From Lientehia hominis (GTDB taxonomy: Bacteria > Bacillota > Clostridia > Lachnospirales > Lachnospiraceae): DNA of 64,000 nucleotides. Shown piece after piece: positions 59,868-64,000 of the stretch. Numbering within the stretch: position 1 is the first letter of the stretch; each line of letters starts with the position of its first letter. A model generated the notes under the pieces. The model saw only the letters and a list, made by a program, of their open reading frames with translations, was not told where the DNA came from and did no database searches. Both the position numbers and the translations under genes were made by a program. The stretch spans positions 248,001 through 312,000 of the forward strand of contig NZ_JAJNOR010000004.1 of assembly GCF_021044755.1 (NCBI RefSeq). Reading direction: 5' to 3'.

Positions 59868-60911
59868 ATGGAAGAAAAAATAACATTTGGAAAATTTGTG
59901 ATGAGGAAGCGGAAGGAAAAAAACCTGACGCAGAAGGAGCTGGCAGAAAGGCTGTTCGTGACAGAATCGGCTGTATCGAAATGGGAAAGGGGAATTTCCT
60001 ATCCGGACATTTCCTTGGTATCTTCCTTATGCGAAGTTCTGGAGATCACGGAGCATGAACTGATCACATCCAGTGAAGATACCGGACGAAAGGAAATGGA
60101 ACGCCAGGCAAAAAATTTCAGGAGACTGATAAAGACTTATTCTATTGTGTTTTATGTACTGTACGGGGCGGGCCTGATAAGCTGCTTTATTGTGAACCTT
60201 GCAGTGAACCACGCTCTGACCTGGTTTTTCATTGTACTGGCGGCAGAGCTTCTGGCATTTTCACTGACTGTTCTGCCGGTCCTTTTAAAAAAGCAGAACC
60301 GGGGTGTTCTGACTTTTGCGGCCTTTTTCCTGTCTCTGAACCTGCTGCTTTTAGTGTGCTGTATTTATACGGGAGGAAATTGGTTTGGAATCACCTTTAT
60401 TTCTCTGCTTTTTGGCGCTGTGGTGGTATTCCTTCCGTTTTTCATCCGGGATCTCCCGCTTCCGGAAAAGGCCTATGGACATAAGGTGCTAATCTGCTTT
60501 GCTTTGGATACGCTCCTGCTGATCTTACTGGTCGCGTCGGCTCTTGCTTATACGGGAAGCCGCAGCCTGTTTTTCCAGGAAGGCCTGCCGGCTATATTCT
60601 TCGGCGTGGCTCCGTTTTGGATCATGATGCTTGTGATACGGTATACAAAGATTAACGGTTTGTTCAAAACATCGATCTGCTTGATTCTCATGGGGGTGTA
60701 TGAATTCTTTCTCAACAGCGTCATGGAAGTGGTGCTTGATCATAAGGCGTTTTCCCTGCCGCCGATCAAGCTTTCCGATTGGAGCTTTGAGTATCAGAGC
60801 GGAAACATAAATCTTGTCATTATCCTGGCATTCTCCGGCATGGCAGTGGTGTTCGCCGTCGGAGGCATCGTTTTGAGTATACGAAAGCAGGAGAGAAAAG
60901 AGATTGGTTGA
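59868..60911 (+). CDS. XRE-family HTH regulator with membrane domain
   Basis: A 347-residue protein. Residues about 6-62 are an XRE/Cro helix-turn-helix (LTQKELAERLFVTESAVSKWERG is within it), then a short linker and seven or eight membrane helices from residue 85 to the end. This fusion suggests a membrane-bound transcription regulator that senses a membrane-related signal. GAGGAGG precedes ATG. It is a single gene with its own promoter and terminator. Confidence 0.87.
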   Translation: MEEKITFGKFVMRKRKEKNLTQKELAERLFVTESAVSKWERGISYPDISLVSSLCEVLEITEHELITSSEDTGRKEMERQAKNFRRLIKTYSIVFYVLYGAGLISCFIVNLAVNHALTWFFIVLAAELLAFSLTVLPVLLKKQNRGVLTFAAFFLSLNLLLLVCCIYTGGNWFGITFISLLFGAVVVFLPFFIRDLPLPEKAYGHKVLICFALDTLLLILLVASALAYTGSRSLFFQEGLPAIFFGVAPFWIMMLVIRYTKINGLFKTSICLILMGVYEFFLNSVMEVVLDHKAFSLPPIKLSDWSFEYQSGNINLVIILAFSGMAVVFAVGGIVLSIRKQERKEIG

Positions 60912-60940
60912 GAGTGCGTTACGCGGCGCTGAGATGATGA

Positions 60941-60976
60941 AAAAAGAGATAGGGCCTTTTGGCTCTATTTCTTTTT
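60941..60976 (+). terminator. Terminator after the XRE-membrane gene
   Basis: AAAAAGAGATAGGGCC (60941-60956) pairs with GGCTCTATTTCTTTTT (60961-60976), sixteen pairs with two wobbles; the T-rich end serves as the U-tract. Confidence 0.88.
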
Positions 60977-61095
60977 AATTCTATAATGCCACAAAACCGC
61001 CCTTATTGGAGATATGCCGCTTGAATGGAGATAAAAGGTGTAGTAAACTGAACAAAGGACAGATCTAGGAGCATAAAAAGGAGGGAGCCCAAGAG

Positions 61096-61479
61096 ATGAG
61101 AATCGATCATATGGCGGTATACGTGAAAGACTTGGAAAAAATGAAGGAATTTTATCAGAAATATTTCGGCGGAGTGTCTGGTGAGCGGTACCATAATGAA
61201 AAAACTGGTCTGATGACCTATTTTTTATCCTGGGACGGGGAATCCAGACTGGAACTGATGACACGGCCTGGGCTGAAAGGAAAAGACACAGAACCATTGA
61301 TATGCGGATATGCCCATCTGGCCTTTTGTGTGGAGAGCAGAAAACAGGTGGATGTACGGACTGCGGAGCTTGCAGAGGCAGGATATCATATTGTCAGCGG
61401 GCCAAGAGTGACCGGAGACGGATATTATGAAAGCTGTGTGCTGGATCCGGAGGGAAATCAGATAGAAATCGTGGGGTAA
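61096..61479 (+). CDS. Glyoxalase/VOC-family protein
   Basis: A 127-residue single-domain VOC protein: IDHMAVYVKDLEKMKEFY at the start, RLELMTRP near residue 55, HLAFCVES near 73 and DPEGNQIEIV at the end. The positions of His5, Glu55, His73 and Glu125 fit a metal centre like that of glyoxalase I. Substrate unknown. GGAGGGAG lies before ATG. Confidence 0.9.
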   Translation: MRIDHMAVYVKDLEKMKEFYQKYFGGVSGERYHNEKTGLMTYFLSWDGESRLELMTRPGLKGKDTEPLICGYAHLAFCVESRKQVDVRTAELAEAGYHIVSGPRVTGDGYYESCVLDPEGNQIEIVG

Positions 61480-61524
61480 GACGGTTTTGTTTGAACAAGA
61501 AGCAGGACCTTTAGGAGCGGAGAG

Positions 61525-62118
61525 ATGAAAGGAATAGAGGAAAAAAAAACGGACAGAGAGAAGAGCGCGCCTGAACAGGAAGCTGCCATGCGGGACAGGA
61601 TAGAGACTCGCCTGGCAAAGCTTCCAGTCATGCAGTACGCGTTTATAGATATTCAGGATTTGGAATTTGAGGACAGAGTACGCTATATATGCGAAACAGA
61701 ATGCCCTCAGTATGGAAGGTCCTGGGCCTGCCCGCCGGCGGTCGGGACAGTGGAGGAATGTAAAAGAAGATGCTTTCAATACCGTGAGGGATTTGTATTT
61801 ACGACGCTGTCTGAAGTGCCGGATATCCAGGACATCGAACAGACACTGGCGGCGAGGGGAAGCCATGAGCAGATAACCAGGATGATCTGCGGATTTTTTA
61901 AGGACGAGGGAGAAGACGTCTTGGCTCTTTCCACGGAATCTTGTGCCATCTGCGAAACCTGTACGTATCCGAACGGCCCCTGCCGGCATCCGGAAAAGAT
62001 GTTCCCCTGTGTGGAGAGCTATGGAATCCTGGTGACAGCGCTCGCAGAAAAATACGGGATAGAGTTTATGAACGGAGTAAATATAGTGACTTGGTTCAGC
62101 TTGATTCTTTTGAGATGA
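61525..62118 (+). CDS. DUF2284 predicted metal-binding protein
   Basis: A 197-residue cysteine-rich protein. Cysteines in CETECPQYGRSWACPP near residue 52 and CAICETCTYPNGPCRHPEKMFPC (about 139-161) match the DUF2284 pattern and suggest Fe-S or zinc binding. Function unknown. GGAG precedes ATG; it follows the VOC gene by 45 bases and may share its transcript. Confidence 0.87.
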   Translation: MKGIEEKKTDREKSAPEQEAAMRDRIETRLAKLPVMQYAFIDIQDLEFEDRVRYICETECPQYGRSWACPPAVGTVEECKRRCFQYREGFVFTTLSEVPDIQDIEQTLAARGSHEQITRMICGFFKDEGEDVLALSTESCAICETCTYPNGPCRHPEKMFPCVESYGILVTALAEKYGIEFMNGVNIVTWFSLILLR

Positions 62119-62303
62119 AAAAAATGTTACAAAAGTTAGAAACTTTGCTGTATTTATTACGAAGATAGTAAGATTGTAATAGGATTCTGTAAATTGTATT
62201 GCCTGATTGCATGGGATGTGCTAAATTGAAATCAATAGTGAAGGAGAACGGATATTATCTGATATCGCTGGATGGGGGTCCTGCGATTTAATGGAGAGGT
62301 GTT

Positions 62304-62738
62304 GTGGGGCAGATGAAATATGAGATTTGGATTCTGATCATTTCTTTTGCGCTTCTGGTACCGACCGTGCTGCTGATCTTTCAAAGGCGCATGTCTCCGG
62401 CTGTGGGAAAGGGCACGGGAACGGCAAATGAGGATGGAAACCGGATCTTCTGGCCGGATTTCATAAAGTACAATGGTTCCTATTACCTGTATGAAGAAAA
62501 AGAGTGCCGGAAGATGGACGTGGCGGAGGAACTGGGAGAGATACGGGAGAAATCCCCGCAGGGCAGGCGGGAAGCATGCAATTTTGAAGCGTCGAGGCTG
62601 GAGACAGGGACGGAGCTTTATCGGATCCGGGGAGTAATGGATGACAGCCAGCTGGCTGCTAAAAGAGAAGAGACCTATAAAGTATATGAAATGGTCTCTG
62701 ATGAGGAGTTTTATAAGAATTTGTCTGAAAGTGAATAG
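62304..62738 (+). CDS. Small single-pass membrane protein
   Basis: A 144-residue protein of unknown function. One membrane helix at about residues 6-26 is followed by a soluble part of about 115 residues (FWPDFIKYNGSYYLYEE and later TELYRIRGVMDD) that may be a small beta domain. GGAGAGG fits the GTG at 62304; ATG 62313 is the alternative. A terminator follows. Confidence 0.65.
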   Translation: MGQMKYEIWILIISFALLVPTVLLIFQRRMSPAVGKGTGTANEDGNRIFWPDFIKYNGSYYLYEEKECRKMDVAEELGEIREKSPQGRREACNFEASRLETGTELYRIRGVMDDSQLAAKREETYKVYEMVSDEEFYKNLSESE

Positions 62739-62751
62739 CAGATACGCAGAG

Positions 62752-62797
62752 AAGACCTGCGGCCGATTGAGAGATCAGGGCCGTGGGTCTTTTCGTT
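62752..62797 (+). terminator. Terminator before the spoIIIA operon
   Basis: AAGACC (62752-62757) and CGGCC (62760-62764) pair with GGCCG (62779-62783) and GGTCTT (62786-62791), followed by TTCGTTT. It isolates the spoIIIA operon from the upstream gene. Confidence 0.72.
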
Positions 62798-62880
62798 TCA
62801 TAGAAAAATACGTCCAAGGTACCTGTCCGAAGTTTGGAATATTCGATGGACAGGTTTCATAGATTAGGGTAAGAAGGCAG

Positions 62881-63885
62881 GTGACAGATATGGAAGGCGG
62901 AGAAGAAATACTTAAAGTAATGGCCGGAGGACTCAGACGGCTGCTGGAACAGGCGGCCCTGAAATTTGAGTATCTGCAGGAGCTGAGGCTGCGGGCAGGA
63001 CTCCCGTTCTTCTGCCAGTACGACGGGAAAGAATATGGGTTCCTGGAAAGCGGGCGTATGGTTCCGGCGTCATCACTTCAGGCTGGACATGCAGGAGGTG
63101 GGTCCCCCCATATCGTGAGCAGGAAGGAAGTCAAAGAGACCCTTGAGTATTTAAGCAGTTATTCTCTTTATGCCTATGAAGAAGAGTTGCGGCAGGGATT
63201 TTTGACCATTCGCGGCGGCCACCGAATAGGACTGGCCGGGAAAGCGGTCCTGGAGAACGGAAATATCCGTACTGTCCGTCACATATCCTTTTTAAATATC
63301 CGGCTTGCCCATCAGATACCTGGCTGTGCCAGACGTCTGCTTCCTTATCTCTACGAAGAGGACAATGTCTGTAATACGCTTTTGATCTCTCCTCCTGGCT
63401 GCGGAAAGACCACTCTTTTACGGGATATGGTCCGTCTGATCTCCAACGGAGAAAACGGACATGCCGGAATGAGCATAGGGGTGGCTGATGAACGGTCGGA
63501 GCTTGCGGCCTGTTATCAGGGAGTTCCTCAGAACGATCTGGGAATCCGCACTGATGTGCTGGACAACTGTCCGAAAGCCCAGGGACTTATGATGCTGATA
63601 CGTACCATGTCTCCGAGGGTTGTGGCGGCTGATGAGATTGGCGGATATGAGGATCTGGACGCGGTCCGGTATGCCGGAAACTGCGGCTGCAGCGTGCTCG
63701 CCACAGCTCATGGCGCAACTTTGGAGGAAATACGCGGAAAGCCTGCCTTTGCCAGGATTATGGAGGAAGGATTTTTTGACCGGTACATACTCCTGGGGAA
63801 GAAAAAGAAGAATACCGGATGGGAAGTAGGACATGTCCGGGCCGTATATGACAGGAACGGACAGCCTATGGAATATCCTGCGTGA
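62881..63885 (+). CDS. spoIIIAA: Stage III sporulation protein AA (ATPase)
   Basis: A 334-residue secretion-type ATPase of the mother cell, part of the SpoIIIA-SpoIIQ channel that supports forespore gene expression after engulfment. Walker A SPPGCGKTT is near residue 165, and the Walker B region VVAADEIGGYEDL near 246. LQELRLRAG near residue 35 matches the family N-terminus. The start may be GTG 62881 or ATG 62890; ribosome site AAGAAGG is closer to the GTG. First gene of the spoIIIA operon. Confidence 0.95.
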   Translation: MTDMEGGEEILKVMAGGLRRLLEQAALKFEYLQELRLRAGLPFFCQYDGKEYGFLESGRMVPASSLQAGHAGGGSPHIVSRKEVKETLEYLSSYSLYAYEEELRQGFLTIRGGHRIGLAGKAVLENGNIRTVRHISFLNIRLAHQIPGCARRLLPYLYEEDNVCNTLLISPPGCGKTTLLRDMVRLISNGENGHAGMSIGVADERSELAACYQGVPQNDLGIRTDVLDNCPKAQGLMMLIRTMSPRVVAADEIGGYEDLDAVRYAGNCGCSVLATAHGATLEEIRGKPAFARIMEEGFFDRYILLGKKKKNTGWEVGHVRAVYDRNGQPMEYPA

Positions 63886-63921
63886 AACTGAAAGGCAAGA
63901 ATATGGAAGTGGGGAATTGAA

Positions 63922-64000
63922 ATGACACTGAAAATCATTGGAGCCGTCTGTATCATTATCTCCTGTACGGCGATCGGGTTCAGCTTAAGCTACCGGGTGC
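63922..64000 (+). CDS. spoIIIAB: Stage III sporulation protein AB (5' part)
   Basis: The first 26 codons of the next spoIIIA gene, cut by the window edge. The start MTLKIIGAVCIIISCTAIGF is a membrane helix of the SpoIIIAB kind, ending in the typical G-F-S-xS. It lies 36 bases after spoIIIAA, as in other Clostridia. Confidence 0.85.
   Translation, partial: MTLKIIGAVCIIISCTAIGFSLSYRV

Noticed and set aside
1..64000. tRNA, rRNA, CRISPR, insertion sequence or prophage features
   Set aside because: Read for on both strands; no cloverleaf, repeat-spacer series, transposase or phage structural genes were seen.

Overview
The window looks like chromosomal DNA of an anaerobic, spore-forming member of the Clostridia, most likely a Lachnospiraceae-like organism. 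The reasons are the spoIIIAA-spoIIIAB start at the right edge, a free-standing Spo0A-type DNA-binding domain, strong AGGAGG ribosome sites, TTGACA/TATAAT promoters, moderate GC, ferredoxin-linked 2-oxoacid metabolism, a tungsten/molybdenum-type aldehyde oxidoreductase, and no respiratory genes. I see no tRNA, rRNA, CRISPR array, insertion sequence or phage module.

Layout. 0-11.6 kb is central carbon and amino-acid metabolism: ATP-type PEP carboxykinase, a LysR/antiporter divergent pair, then an operon korA-korB-korC-sucC-sucD-ferredoxin followed by an aspartate/glutamate racemase and a class I aminotransferase. Together these can turn an amino acid into a 2-oxoacid, oxidise it to an acyl-CoA with reduced ferredoxin, and bank ATP. 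12-36 kb is a long amide/peptide and amino-acid utilisation island: a GntR regulator, an NRAMP-fold transporter lacking the usual metal motifs, two M20 hydrolases, a DegT-like PLP enzyme, an M29/NicX-like protein, AraC, an enolase-superfamily protein, SSS and AGCS sodium symporters, a C26 gamma-glutamyl hydrolase, a creatinase-like M24 protein without metal ligands, a polar amino-acid ABC transporter, a complete liv branched-chain ABC transporter, a ureohydrolase and a metal-complete M24 peptidase. 36-44.6 kb is mixed: flavin reductase, two tandem AEC carriers, YitT, DhaKL, RlmH, and an ECF sigma/anti-sigma pair. 44.6-51.5 kb is one long leftward operon built round an aldehyde ferredoxin oxidoreductase. 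51.8-64 kb holds a Spo0A-C protein, a DUF2089 operon leading into an RsmH paralogue, a tightly packed radical SAM-TetR-ATPase-pentapeptide operon, an XRE membrane regulator, small enzymes and the beginning of the spoIIIA operon.

Regulation is unusually readable. A palindrome ATTGTA(G/T)ACAAT lies 10-13 bases behind the U-tract of a leader terminator in front of gntR, the NRAMP-like gene and livK, which ties distant parts of the island to one GntR regulator. A second clear case is two near-identical operators (GCTA-N8-TAGC type), one exactly filling the spacer of the promoter of the radical SAM-TetR operon. The best candidates for undescribed biology are the terminator-operator leaders, the radical SAM/TetR/ATPase/pentapeptide operon, and the aldehyde oxidoreductase operon with its unassigned CxxC-x4-CxxC protein and a membrane-anchored molybdopterin-domain-like protein.

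All functions are read from motifs and family memory; no search was run. Start codons were chosen by ribosome site spacing where several were possible.
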